A stretch of 64,000 nt of DNA from Pacificibacter marinus (GTDB lineage Bacteria; Pseudomonadota; Alphaproteobacteria; Rhodobacterales; Rhodobacteraceae): NCBI RefSeq assembly GCF_900109555.1, contig NZ_FNZV01000003.1:124001-188000 (forward strand), given 5' to 3'. Below are positions 15,211-24,663 of this stretch, piece after piece. The notes under the pieces were generated by a model, which did not search any database, had not been told where the DNA came from, and was given only the letters and a program-made list of their open reading frames with translations. How positions within the stretch are numbered: position 1 is the stretch's first letter; the number at the start of each line of letters is the position of its first letter. The position numbers were made by a program, and so were the translations under genes.

Positions 15211-16194
15211 ATGACGTTCAATTTTGCAAAAAATGCAGGCCGAATTCTGGGCTATGCTGGTGCTGTACTTACACTTAGCGCAACGACTGCGCTGGCCGAT
15301 TGGCCAGAAAAAGCTGTGACACTTGTTGTTCCATGGTCTGCTGGTGGCGGGACCGATGCCACTGCGCGTGCTGTGGCAGAAGGGTTGGAGGCGCGCTTTG
15401 GTCAGCCGTTCAATGTCGTTAACCGTACCGGAGGCGGTGGGCTGGTTGGGCACACTGCAATCGTGCAGGGAAAACCCGATGGCTATACACTTGGGGTGAT
15501 TACGATCGAAAGTGCCATGTATGCGTTACAAGGGTTGCCAGGAGTGACGCCTGAAGACTTCACCTATATCGGGCGCTTTAATGCCGACCCGATCGCAGTC
15601 AACGTGCGTGCAGATGCGCCCTATGATGATGTGCAGGGTCTCGTCGAGGCGGTGAAATCCGATCCTTCGGCGCTTGCAGCATCGGGCGCGAACCGCGGTG
15701 GGCTTTCGCATCTGGCATGGGTTGGATTATTGAGCGCAGTTGATATCGATCCAGCACAGATTAATTGGGTTGCATCCGATGGATCTGCCCCAGCGTTACA
15801 ACAGCTTGCGTCTGGAGCAATCGAAGTGGTTTCCACGTCGCCAGCAGAAGCGCGCGCGTTGGTTGAAGCGGGCGAAGCCAAAACACTCGCGTTGATCTCT
15901 GGCGAACGCAGCAGCCTTTATCCTGATCTTCCAACGACAGATGAAAGTTTCGGCATAGAATGGTCGCCTTTGCCATTTCGCGGCTTAGCTGGACCAAAGG
16001 ACATGCCAGCAGATGTGACTGAAAAGGTCAGTATCGCCCTGAAAGAGATTACTGAAGATCCAGAATTCTTGGAAATGATGTCTTCGCGTGGTTTTTCCGT
16101 TGCTTATCAGGATGCTGCAACCTTTTCCCAAACCGTTCACACTGCGGGAAGCAGCCTTGGTGTGGCAATGAAAGCCGCGGGCCTCGGACAATAG
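15211..16194 (+). CDS. tctC: Tripartite tricarboxylate transporter (TTT) substrate-binding protein, TctC family
   Basis: A 327-residue periplasmic binding protein with a signal peptide (LGYAGAVLTLSATTALA) and the TctC/Bug family motifs: WPEKAVTLVVPWSAGGGTDATAR, where the loop grips the ligand carboxylate, then NRTGGGGLVGH and KPDGYTLG. A strong GGGAGG site precedes the ATG. It heads an operon with tctB and tctA, the two membrane subunits, so the transporter looks complete. Bug-type proteins bind dicarboxylates, tricarboxylates or sugar acids. The downstream kinase and isomerase relics suggest a sugar-derived ligand. Protein intact. Confidence 0.92.
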   Translation: MTFNFAKNAGRILGYAGAVLTLSATTALADWPEKAVTLVVPWSAGGGTDATARAVAEGLEARFGQPFNVVNRTGGGGLVGHTAIVQGKPDGYTLGVITIESAMYALQGLPGVTPEDFTYIGRFNADPIAVNVRADAPYDDVQGLVEAVKSDPSALAASGANRGGLSHLAWVGLLSAVDIDPAQINWVASDGSAPALQQLASGAIEVVSTSPAEARALVEAGEAKTLALISGERSSLYPDLPTTDESFGIEWSPLPFRGLAGPKDMPADVTEKVSIALKEITEDPEFLEMMSSRGFSVAYQDAATFSQTVHTAGSSLGVAMKAAGLGQ

Positions 16195-16204
16195 GGCGAA
16201 TAAT

Positions 16205-16669
16205 ATGAAACTGAGTGATCGACTTATCGGCCCCGTACTTATCGCGGCAGGGGCAGGGGTTATCTATGCCGCTTCGCGTCTTTCCGATGTTCCGGGGGTG
16301 CGTTTTGGTGCGGACCTTATGCCGACAATATGTGGTGTAATGTTGATACTTTTTGGAGTCGTGATCACCCGTGCGGGCCTGCGTGATGCAGGCCCCACGG
16401 TCTCTATCGCAGAATGGCGCGTTCCTTTGCCCCAACTTCTTGCTGCGCTTTGGGCCATCGGCGGGCTTGTCGCTGGTGGGCTTTTGTTTGAGGCTCTTGG
16501 TTTTGTGGTCTTTGGTGTCGTATTTATGGCAGGTTTGATGCTGCTGATGGGCGCACGCGGAATTGTTGTGGCGCTTACTGGACCAGTCTTCGTTATTGCT
16601 CTGCACTTACTTTTCACCCGCGTCATGTTTGTGGATTTACCCGCAGGTATTTTGGAGGGGGTGTTATGA
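16205..16669 (+). CDS. tctB: TTT transporter small membrane subunit, TctB family
   Basis: The 154-residue product has four hydrophobic helices and the length of TctB subunits. The N-terminus (KLSDRLIGPVLIAAG) and the F-G-A-D-L-MP segment near residue 35 match the family. It should anchor the complex with TctA in the inner membrane; its precise role in transport is unclear even in studied systems. The stop codon overlaps the tctA start (ATGATG at 16666), which points to translational coupling. TctB proteins diverge quickly, so the name relies on position and topology as much as on sequence. Confidence 0.88.
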   Translation: MKLSDRLIGPVLIAAGAGVIYAASRLSDVPGVRFGADLMPTICGVMLILFGVVITRAGLRDAGPTVSIAEWRVPLPQLLAALWAIGGLVAGGLLFEALGFVVFGVVFMAGLMLLMGARGIVVALTGPVFVIALHLLFTRVMFVDLPAGILEGVL

Positions 16670-18219
16670 TGAGCTTTGAAGTTTTGATGCAAGCTCTCGG
16701 AAACGTCATGCAGCTTGGCGTGCTGACGGCTATTTTTCTTGGAGCGTCTTATGGACTGTTTGTTGGGGCATTGCCTGGACTTACAGCAACCATGGCAACT
16801 GCGTTGTTGGTCCCTGTGACATTTTACCTTGATCCGCTGCCTGCTGTCGCGCTGATTGTGTCATCCACGGCGATGGCAATAACCGCAGGTGATATTCCGG
16901 GGGCATTGTTGCGTATTCCCGGAACACCGGCCTCTGCGGCTTATACGGATGAAGCTTATGCAATGACCCGCAAAGGCAAGGCAAGTGAAGTGCTTTCGCT
17001 TGGGTTTTTCTTTTCAGCCATTGGTGGGTTGGTCGGAGCAATGGTATTGTTAATCACAGGTCCGCTCTTGGCGCGAGTGTCGCTCAACTTTTCCAGTTTT
17101 GAGTTCTTTTGGCTCGCATGTTTAGGCCTTTTGACCTGTGCGCTTGTGAGCAGTTCGACCCCGGCCAAAGGCGGTGTATCGCTGACATTGGGGCTTTTAG
17201 TGTCAACTGTAGGGTTGGACATTACCACAGGCCAACCGCGTTTCACATTTGGCAGTGTCGAGCTTTTCGGTGGGATTAGCTTTATCCCTGTCATGATTGG
17301 AATGTTTGCAGTTTCTGAAGTTCTGCGTGGATTTTCAGGTCGTGCAGAGGTCATACCACACCCGCCCAAGGGTGAAGTGTACCACCCGTATCGTGGCATG
17401 TTTTCATTGGTAAAGCGCTACCCCCTTAGTATCTTGCGCGGCACATCCTTAGGCGCAGCTATTGGTGCTTTGCCTGGTGTGGGCGGGGACCTTGCGGCGT
17501 GGATCGCGTATGGTGTGAGCCGTCGGTTTTCCCGTACACCTGAAAAGTTTGGAACAGGCCACCCTGAAGGGTTGATAGAGGCGACGTCATCTAACAACTC
17601 AGGTCTATCGAGCGCATGGATCCCAGCGCTTGTCTTTGGAATTCCAGGCGATGCAGTGACCGCCATCGCGGTGGGCGTGCTTTTCATGAAAGGCGTCGCG
17701 CCGGGGCCGCGATTATTCGTAGAAAACCCATCCATGCCTACGGCTATAATTTTGTGCTTTTTCTTAGCAAACCTATTGCTGTTTCCATTGGGTTACATCG
17801 CGATCAAGGCTGCGCGCCATGTTCTTTCGGTGCCTCGCGCAGTCATCGTACCGATGATCCTTGTATGCTGCTTTATTGGTTCATTTGCGGTCAACAACAC
17901 CATGTTTGGGGTTTGGACAATGCTGATTGCAGGCGTGATTGGTTACGTGATGGAGCGAAACCAATATCCAATTGCACCGGTTATCCTTGGGCTGGTTCTT
18001 GGCCCCGTTTTGGAACGTAACTTCATCATGTCTATGCAGATTTCTCATGGCGATCTTTTAGGCTTTTTTGAGCGGCCGGTTTCGGCCGTACTCGGTTTGA
18101 TTGTGTGTTCAATCGTAATTTTGACTCTCGTGCGCAGCTTAATGCGCAAGCCGAAGCTGACGATACCTGAAGTCGTTGCTTCCGATATTTCTCTACCTAC
18201 AAAAGGATCTTCCAAATGA
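16666..18219 (+). CDS. tctA: TTT transporter large membrane subunit, TctA family
   Basis: A 517-residue polytopic protein, the length of TctA. Diagnostic segments are GALPGLTATMATALLVPV early on, GDIPGALLRIPGTPASAAYT (the DUF112/TctA signature) and the mirrored GALPGVGGDLAAWIAYG in the second half, followed by EATSSNNSG and ALVFGIPGDAVTA. The G-x-x-PG loops come in an inverted duplicate, as expected for this fold. It forms the cation-coupled carrier in the inner membrane. Start at 16666 or 16669; both ATGs are in frame. Its stop overlaps the ATG of the next SDR (ATGA), so the operon continues. Confidence 0.93.
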   Translation: MMSFEVLMQALGNVMQLGVLTAIFLGASYGLFVGALPGLTATMATALLVPVTFYLDPLPAVALIVSSTAMAITAGDIPGALLRIPGTPASAAYTDEAYAMTRKGKASEVLSLGFFFSAIGGLVGAMVLLITGPLLARVSLNFSSFEFFWLACLGLLTCALVSSSTPAKGGVSLTLGLLVSTVGLDITTGQPRFTFGSVELFGGISFIPVMIGMFAVSEVLRGFSGRAEVIPHPPKGEVYHPYRGMFSLVKRYPLSILRGTSLGAAIGALPGVGGDLAAWIAYGVSRRFSRTPEKFGTGHPEGLIEATSSNNSGLSSAWIPALVFGIPGDAVTAIAVGVLFMKGVAPGPRLFVENPSMPTAIILCFFLANLLLFPLGYIAIKAARHVLSVPRAVIVPMILVCCFIGSFAVNNTMFGVWTMLIAGVIGYVMERNQYPIAPVILGLVLGPVLERNFIMSMQISHGDLLGFFERPVSAVLGLIVCSIVILTLVRSLMRKPKLTIPEVVASDISLPTKGSSK

Positions 18220-19034
18220 CATCTCAATTTTCTGTTCAAGATCGTGTTGCCGTCGTCACGGGTGGACTAGGCCAGATTGGTACTCAGTTTACCAAAACAC
18301 TCGCCGCAGAAGGCGCGAAGGTTGCTATCTTTAGTCGTCGTCCTTTTAGTGCCGCGCAAATCGCCGAAAAATTCCCGGAGCATACGGACCGCATTCGGGT
18401 TTATGTTGCAAGCGTCACAGACAAAGCAGCACTGGAAGCCGCCACTGCACAATTGATCGAGGATTGGGGCGTGCCACATATTTTGATCAACAACGCTGGC
18501 ATCGACAGTAAGCCTGATGGCAATGCGGACCAAAATGCACCTTTTGAAGATTACCCACAAAAATACTGGGATGAAGTGATCGACACCAATCTCACAGGGG
18601 TGATGCTAACCTCACAGGTTTTAGGGTCGAAAATGGCTGAGGCGGGGCGCGGATCAATCATTATGGTTGGCTCTATGTATGGCATGGTTTCCCCCAACCA
18701 AGCGCTTTACGCATATCGCGAAGAGCGCGATGGAAAACCATTTGTCAAAGCAATTTCTTATGCGGCATCCAAATCTGGCTTGTTGAACATGACGCGGTAT
18801 CTTGCGACCTACTGGGCTCAAAAAGGTGTGCGGGTGAACCTTGTTACTTTTGGCGGTGTGAAAACTGGTAGCTTCGACAAAGAGTTTATTGATGCATTTT
18901 TGGAGCGGGTACCAATGGGGCGCCAAGCAGAGATCGAAGAATTTGGCCCAATCGTTCAGTTCTTGGGGTCTGAAGCTTCCAGTTACATGACCGGTGCAAA
19001 TTTAGTGCTCGATGGCGGCTTTACTGCGTGGTGA
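18216..19034 (+). CDS. SDR-family oxidoreductase in sugar-acid operon
   Basis: A 272-residue classical SDR: TGGLGQIGTQFTKTL cofactor motif, NNAGID, the serine in IIMVGSMYGMVSP, and YAASKSGLL with the catalytic Tyr and Lys. The C-terminus shows SSYMTGANLVLDGGFTAW, typical of gluconate 5-dehydrogenase and 3-oxoacyl-ACP reductase relatives. The insert REERDGKPFVKAISY before the catalytic Tyr is seen in SDRs that act on sugar acids or polyols. Translation is coupled to tctA by an ATGA overlap. It probably oxidises the imported compound before the (now dead) kinase step. Exact substrate unknown. Confidence 0.85.
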   Translation: MTSQFSVQDRVAVVTGGLGQIGTQFTKTLAAEGAKVAIFSRRPFSAAQIAEKFPEHTDRIRVYVASVTDKAALEAATAQLIEDWGVPHILINNAGIDSKPDGNADQNAPFEDYPQKYWDEVIDTNLTGVMLTSQVLGSKMAEAGRGSIIMVGSMYGMVSPNQALYAYREERDGKPFVKAISYAASKSGLLNMTRYLATYWAQKGVRVNLVTFGGVKTGSFDKEFIDAFLERVPMGRQAEIEEFGPIVQFLGSEASSYMTGANLVLDGGFTAW

Positions 19035-19038
19035 TAGC

Positions 19039-20438
19039 ATGAGCTTTTTCTTAGGAGTTGATGTCGGCACAGGCAGCGCGCGAGCAGGCGTTTTTGACGC
19101 CAAAGGTACTTTGCTCGGCACATATGCCAAAGAGCTGGAAACGTACCGTCCGAAATCTGGGTTCGCACAACAGGCGTCTACTGAAATTTGGGATGCTGTT
19201 GTGGATGCTGTGAACGGAGCTGTGAGTGCGGCGGGAATTGATCCCGCCGCCGTGTCTGGGATTGGCTTTGATGCTAAGTGCTCTCTTGTCGTAACTGGTG
19301 ACCCGCAAAGTGTTGGGTTGAGTATTGATCCTGCAGGGTCGGTCGGCTCTTCTGGTGCAACGCAGGATGTCATCTTGTGGATGGATCATCGTGCGCAAAA
19401 GGATGCCGAGGCAATCAATTAAATCGGCGGCGCGCACCTTGAACATGTCGGTGGGCGGCATCTCACCAGAGATGGAGTTGCCGAAGCTCCGGTGGCTAAA
19501 ACGTGAGCTTCCTGATGTCTGGAAGGCGACTGACCGTTTTTGGGACCTACCTGATTGGTTGGTTCACCGCGCAACAGGCGACGAGCTACGTTCGCTTTGT
19601 TCGACTGTGTGCAAGTGGACCTATCTTGGCCACAAAGGCCAAAATGGTGAAGGGTGGGATGGCGATTTTCTCAAGGCAATCGGTCTTGATGATTTAACGC
19701 GCAATGACGCCGCCGCCCTCGGTGCTGCTCTAGCACCTCCTGGAGTAAAGGCTGGCGGTTTGACACGATTGGCTGCGAAAGAGCTGGGATTACCGGTTGG
19801 GACACCCGTCTCGACAAGTTTGATCGATGCGCATGCTGGGGCACTTGGAGCACTTGGGGCCGACCTGCCAGAAAACGGCCTAGATCAACGCCTTGCATTA
19901 ATTGCTGGCACATCCAGTTGTCACATTGCGCTCACGTCTTCGCCGATCTTCGTTCCTGGTATTTGGGGACCATATTTTGGTGTGATATTGCCCGACCTAT
20001 GGGCGCTGGAAGGCGGTCAGTCAGCTGCAGGAGCCCTTTTGGATGCCGTCATTGCACGGCACTCTGCTTCCGTGCCTTTGTACGACGAGCCTTGGAAACA
20101 GGGCAACGTGTCAGCGATTTAATCGAGGCGCACCTTGAGACAATGGCACAAGAAACGGCCATTCTCACCCATGATCGACATGTGCAACCTGACTTTCAAG
20201 GCAATCGTGCTCCTTTGGCGGAACCATCGCGCAAGGGCGCTATCAGCGGGCTAACTTTGAATGTTGGGCTTGATGATTTGGCCTGCGATTATCTCGCTAC
20301 AGTGCAGGCTCTGGCATACGGTACGCGTCACATTATAGAGGTTCTGCGCGCAAAAGGGTACAGATTGAGACGCTTGTGCTCAGTGGAGGCTTGGTCCGAA
20401 ACACGCTTTTTCAACGCGAAAATGCAGATGCCACTGCT
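19039..20438 (+). pseudogene. FGGY carbohydrate kinase (ribulokinase-like), multiply broken
   Basis: Pieces in three frames add up to most of an FGGY kinase: GVDVGTGSARAGVFD (ATP-binding start), GIGFDAKCSLVV typical of the YDR109C/ribulokinase branch, RELPDVWKATDRFWDLPDWL, GTSSCH, and LSGGLVRN near the end. Breaks seen: a TAA at 19420-19422 in place of a sense codon; a one-base insertion near 19453-19460; a frameshift between about 20075 and 20100; a one-base loss near 20361-20366. Finally the C-terminus is deleted and the frame fuses to the next gene near 20438. The kinase must be inactive. It starts 4 bases after the SDR stop, so it was part of the tctCBA operon. Confidence 0.9.
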
Positions 20439-21976
20439 GTACAATGCTGGCCCGCCCCAAAAGCGATGGAAAATTTCTTGACCGCGCAAGTGGCGAATTT
20501 GGGCCATGAATTGGTCAGGGTGCATCCCGTCAAACCACAGGGACATGGGTTCATTGCTTCACAGCGTGAAGGCATGGATATATTTGCAGCGCTTGACCCC
20601 GATGAACCATTGATCGTTGCTGAAGCTGTCTGGCAATACTCACATCACGTTCTTGCAGGCTTGATCTCGCACCGTGGGCCTATCTTGACCGTTGCGAATT
20701 GGTCCGGATAATGGCCAGGCCTTGTTGGGTTGTTGAACCTCAATGGGTCTTTAACCAAAGCGGGGGTGGATTACGCGTCTCTTTGGAGTGAGATTTTCGA
20801 CGATGATTTTTTCATCGATGGGCTGAAACAATGGTTGTCCGTTGGTAAAATTGACCATGACGCGCATCACCTGCGTGCCTTCGATCCACAGTCAGTGCCC
20901 GCCGACGATACCGCTATTGCGATGCGCATCGCGCAAGATCTACGGCATAATAAGCCGATTTTAGGTGTCTTCGATGAGGGCTGCATGGGGATGTACAATG
21001 CAATCATCCCTGATGAACTTTTAATGCCCATGGGAGTATTCAAAGAGCGCCTGTCACAATCTGCCTTGTATTTTGCCATTCAACAGATCCCTGAAACAGA
21101 CGGTCGCGTGGTCTATGATTGGATGCTTGCGCGCGGAATGATGTTCCATCTTGGGACTGATCCCGCAAAAGATTTAACTGAGGTGCAGGTCATTGATCAG
21201 TGCCGCATGTATATTGCAGCCGTACGGATGGCCGATGACTTTGGTTGTGAGGCGATTGGGATTCAGTATCAGCAAGGCCTAAAAGATCTGCTGCCTGCTT
21301 CTGATCTTGTCGAGGGCATGCTCAACAACGAAGACCGCCCCCAGTTAGGCGCGCGGACGGGTCTATTATCAGGGATGGGCAAGCAATCGTGCATTTCAAT
21401 GAAGTAGACGAATGTGCGGCGCTCGACGGTATTTTGATACAACGCTTGCACGGTGCCTTAGGCCAACCTGTGGAAAATACCTTGCATGATTTGTGGTGGG
21501 GCAGTGTGGCCCGCCATGCGGATGGAGAGGATTTCGTCTGGTTGTTTGAAATCTCTGGTGCGGCGCCGCCCGCTCATCATGAAGATGGATGGGCAGGCTC
21601 AGAAAGCCTACGCCAGCCGCCGATGTTTTTCCCTTTTGGTGGAGGAACTTTGCGTGGAGTGGCTAAAGCAGGTGACATTATCTGGTCGCGGATTTTTGTT
21701 TCAAATGGTGCTTTGCATATGGACATTGGGCGCGGACAGGCTGTGCGTCTGTCTGAGGCAGAAGAGCGAGCTCGTGCGGATGGGACTAATAAAGAATGGC
21801 CTATGATGAATGCTGTGTTGACAGGGGTAAGTCGGAACCAAATGATGGCGCGACATAAGGCAAACCATATTCAAGTTGTCTATGCGCATTCAGCTAAGGA
21901 TGCAGACCGAGCTATGTACGCACGCGCTAAACTTGCGCAGGAGTTGGGAATGCAAGTTACGATTTGCGGAGTATAA
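20439..21976 (+). pseudogene. L-fucose-isomerase-like protein, broken by deletion, nonsense and frameshift
   Basis: The region encodes nearly the whole of a bacterial sugar-isomerase-like protein (annotated as fucose isomerase in alphaproteobacteria): [96 protein letters not shown] and the late ARHKANHIQVVYA. The first 15 or so residues are missing through fusion to the kinase. A TAA at 20709-20711 replaces the expected Gln of SGQWPG, and one C has been lost from the run at 21338-21342, shifting the frame. The C-terminal frame then runs intact to 21976. It cannot be made as one chain. Confidence 0.88.
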
Positions 21977-22016
21977 TTCTGATCGCTTGGTCGAACACAC
22001 CAGCTAAACCACTACT

Positions 22017-22454
22017 CTAAGGCCTCAGAAACTCATCACCGGCATCGAATGGATCGACCTCCTTTATGTAGGCTCCTTCCCCGGTTTGCGGCCATGCGGC
22101 CAGCTTATCCTTTGCGATGGCTGACCGCATTTTTTTGATCTCTTCAAGTTTACTCGTGCGCATTCTAAAGCATTTGACGAGTTGCTCTGTTTTTAAGTGG
22201 TGGGGCCTTTTGAAAGTTTTTAAAATCTTTCTGGCTTATAGCGCTCAAGCCAATGATCGACGAGTGAAGCCGCCTCCGGAAGTTCCATCAGCATGTTTTT
22301 TTTCCTGCTTCCAGAGCGGCCGACTGCTTTACTGCTTCGGAGAGAATTTGGGTACGAAGGTAAATGAAGAGAAATTCAGGGCACCGAAACATCTAATTTT
22401 TTCGGGCCAGCGCCGTCGAAAATAGAACACACCGTTTCTTCGAACAAGGTGCAA
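22017..22454 (-). pseudogene. Tyrosine-recombinase (phage-type integrase) N-terminal remnant
   Basis: On the minus strand, just downstream of tRNA-Gln, four short frames chain together. The first gives HLVRRNGVFYFRRRWPEK (TTG start near 22454, AGAAGG upstream), the N-terminal signature of DUF6538-type integrases. Then come PEFLFIYLRTQILSEAVKQS, NMLMELPEAASLVDHWLERY, and a tail ending in DAGDEFLRP at 22017. Each junction is explained by one lost base: in a C run (22379-22381 plus strand), an A8 run (T8 at 22296-22303) and a T4 run (A4 at 22222-22225). The catalytic R-H-R-Y domain is absent. The call for the first segment is firm; the tail could be non-integrase. Confidence 0.68.
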
Positions 22455-22592
22455 ACCACACCTTCTACCTGAGACACGTGACCCACGTACGGGTCTATGT
22501 GAACCAGTTTGTGAACCACCTCGAGGTGGCGACGAGAGAGTGCCCGCTTGATCAACGGCTACCCCATTGGGGAGTATGATTTGTGTGTGTAA

Positions 22593-22667
22593 TGGCTGGG
22601 GTGGTAGGATTCGAACCTACGGTACATGCTACCAAAAAGCATTGCCTTACCGCTTGGCTACACCCCA
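22593..22667 (-). tRNA. tRNA-Gln (anticodon TTG)
   Basis: The minus strand folds into a full cloverleaf. The acceptor TGGGGTG pairs with CACCCCA, the D arm contains AGCCAAGCGGTAAGGC, the anticodon stem is ATGCT/AGCAT with the seven-base loop TTTTGGT (anticodon TTG), and the T arm holds GGTTCGAATCC. The discriminator is followed by an encoded CCA (22595-22593). The 3' end faces the integrase remnant, the usual position of an attachment site. Confidence 0.96.
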
Positions 22668-22827
22668 ACTTGGAGCGTTGATTAGTCCTTCATTGCGGGG
22701 GGCGCAACCCCTTTTTGTCGAAAATCGGTCAGTTGATGGAGAATTTTTTAAAGTTTTCAGAGCGCATGGTTTTGATGGGGCACAACACGCTGTGTTGGAT
22801 GTTTTGTTAATGAGTGCCCCATGCATT

Positions 22828-24663
22828 TTATCCTGAAATCTGTTCGCGCAGCACTGCGGCAGTCAAGGATGCCAAAAGATAGATGCCCGAGAAAAGCAAA
22901 AATGCCAGCACAGTATTTTCAAATTTGCGCGGATAGGTTGCCTCGTCTGGGGCCACCGGACTTGAGCTTGTTGACAGATAGCGTGTTTGTCTACCGGCTT
23001 CGATACGCGCGATTTCCAGTGATTGAATGGCCTGTTGCATCATCATTTGGCGGGTCTGAAGGTCAACTTCTGCCATCCGCAATTCAGCCGATATGCGTGC
23101 CAAAGATCCAGAGGAACCAGAGGCTTGGGTCATTTGTGAGCGTAGATTGGCGACGATGTTTTCGAGACGTCCAATATCGCCTTGTGTGCCTTCTACGCGT
23201 GCTTGGTTTGGACTGCTGTTGTCGAGCAACTGTTGCAGTTGCAGGTTTTTCTGTTGCAACTGGGTTTCAAAGGTCGTGATCTGCCCCATCAACGCGCCGG
23301 TTTCAGCCTCGGGGGAAATGATGCCAAGTTGCTCTTGCAGAGTCACAACGCTTTCCTGCGCGAGTTTCATCTTGGTTTCGGCGTCTTCCAAGCTTTCGCG
23401 TGCGCCCTTCATTTGGTCTTCGCGCTTGCGCTGGGTCAGATTGTCCACACGTTCTTCGGCGTATTTAATCAACTTATCGCTAAATTGTCTGGACACCTCA
23501 GGATCGGCCGCAACCACCTCCATTTTCAAAAGCCCTTCTGTCGGATCATACCCAATGGTCACGCGATCCGAGTATACTTTATAGGCTTTTTCATTCGAAG
23601 GGTTTTCGGGGAGGCGCTGAATGGCATCGATAGCCGGTGAGGAAAAGTGACTTTTAAATCCAACGTCTGCATCAAGGCGCAACATCGCATCACGGCTTTC
23701 AAGATAATCCTGTACCGTGATCGAATCTTGCGACCCTCCTAGCGGCGAACCAGAAAACAATCCGCCACCAGACCCCGCACTTGCTGAATCGGCTTGCTGG
23801 ATCACAAAGGCGGAATGGGTCGCGTACATTGGTGTTGCGATGGTGTAAAAATAGATGCCGGCAAAGAGCGTAGGAACGCCCACAAACACGGCGAGCCGCG
23901 AGATCAGCAACATAGTTTTGCGTCGACGCCGTTTGGCGATGTCGCGCTGAATTTGCGAAATATCGTTTTCCCGTGACAGCCGTTCCATAAGTTCAGGGGA
24001 CGGCATCTGTGCGGGGTCTACCGTTTTGGGCAGCTTGTTACCTGTTGTGGCGGGCAAATTGGTGTTGTCATCTTCGGTCGTGACCATATCGAGCATGGCG
24101 GAGCGTTGAAACGGATCTATACCTTTTTGGCGCAACAAGCGCACCGCGTCGAAATCTGAGGTTGGTGCAATATTGTGCTTTTGAGCCATGCGCCGCGCCA
24201 TGCGCAATTGGCGGCCTGTCAGCCCTTCGCGTTTGATCTTGTCTATTTCTTGATCTGGGGATTCTTTGCTCGCAGGTGCTGGTGCATTGGCACTGTCTGG
24301 AGCAGGGGATTTTGATGCGCCCTGCGCGAGGGTGTCGGAAATGGCACCACGTGACGTACGACGCTGAACAGCTGCAACAGGCGTGGCCTCAGATGCGGCA
24401 GCCCCAGGAAATGGGGTGTCGCCAAACCCATCATCGTCGCCGCCATTGTCGAACAAACGCGAGTCGTCGATTGCGGGTTTTTGGGAGGAAGGTGGCGCGT
24501 TATTTGGTGTTGTTTGTGCATCCGTTTGGACGGGCGCAACAGGTGCTGCGCTTTGGTTTGGGGTTGCGTCTGCTGCCCCGGCTTGCGCGGCAGCAGCAGA
24601 CACATGTGCCGCGCGAGGGGACCGACGGACCCGAAATTTTTGTGCTTTAGGCTTGGTAGTCAT
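22828..24663 (-). CDS. kpsE: Capsule polysaccharide export inner-membrane protein, KpsE-like
   Basis: The 611-residue protein is a polysaccharide co-polymerase-type exporter subunit. An unusually long, Ala/Pro/Gln-rich N-terminal cytoplasmic part (about residues 1-240) precedes a transmembrane helix (LLISRLAVFVGVPTLFAGIYFYT region), a periplasmic domain with coiled coils (residues 390-560; RKREDQMKGARESLEDAETK and following), and a second membrane helix near the end (LAFLLFSGIYLLASL). KpsE links the inner-membrane ABC exporter to the outer-membrane KpsD-type channel. The start codon overlaps the kpsT stop by 17 bases, so the two genes are coupled. The disordered N-terminal extension is longer than in E. 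coli KpsE (about 380 residues in total). Confidence 0.85.
   Translation of the reverse strand: MTTKPKAQKFRVRRSPRAAHVSAAAAQAGAADATPNQSAAPVAPVQTDAQTTPNNAPPSSQKPAIDDSRLFDNGGDDDGFGDTPFPGAAASEATPVAAVQRRTSRGAISDTLAQGASKSPAPDSANAPAPASKESPDQEIDKIKREGLTGRQLRMARRMAQKHNIAPTSDFDAVRLLRQKGIDPFQRSAMLDMVTTEDDNTNLPATTGNKLPKTVDPAQMPSPELMERLSRENDISQIQRDIAKRRRRKTMLLISRLAVFVGVPTLFAGIYFYTIATPMYATHSAFVIQQADSASAGSGGGLFSGSPLGGSQDSITVQDYLESRDAMLRLDADVGFKSHFSSPAIDAIQRLPENPSNEKAYKVYSDRVTIGYDPTEGLLKMEVVAADPEVSRQFSDKLIKYAEERVDNLTQRKREDQMKGARESLEDAETKMKLAQESVVTLQEQLGIISPEAETGALMGQITTFETQLQQKNLQLQQLLDNSSPNQARVEGTQGDIGRLENIVANLRSQMTQASGSSGSLARISAELRMAEVDLQTRQMMMQQAIQSLEIARIEAGRQTRYLSTSSSPVAPDEATYPRKFENTVLAFLLFSGIYLLASLTAAVLREQISG

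Noticed and set aside
22117-22425. 102-codon plus-strand frame downstream of the isomerase wreck
   Set aside because: It is antisense to the integrase remnant, low in complexity and without a ribosome site. The minus-strand reading gives recognisable integrase sequence instead.
22828-24663. Several plus-strand frames antisense to kpsE
   Set aside because: They fall entirely inside a well supported gene on the other strand, caused by its Ala/Pro/Gln-rich composition.
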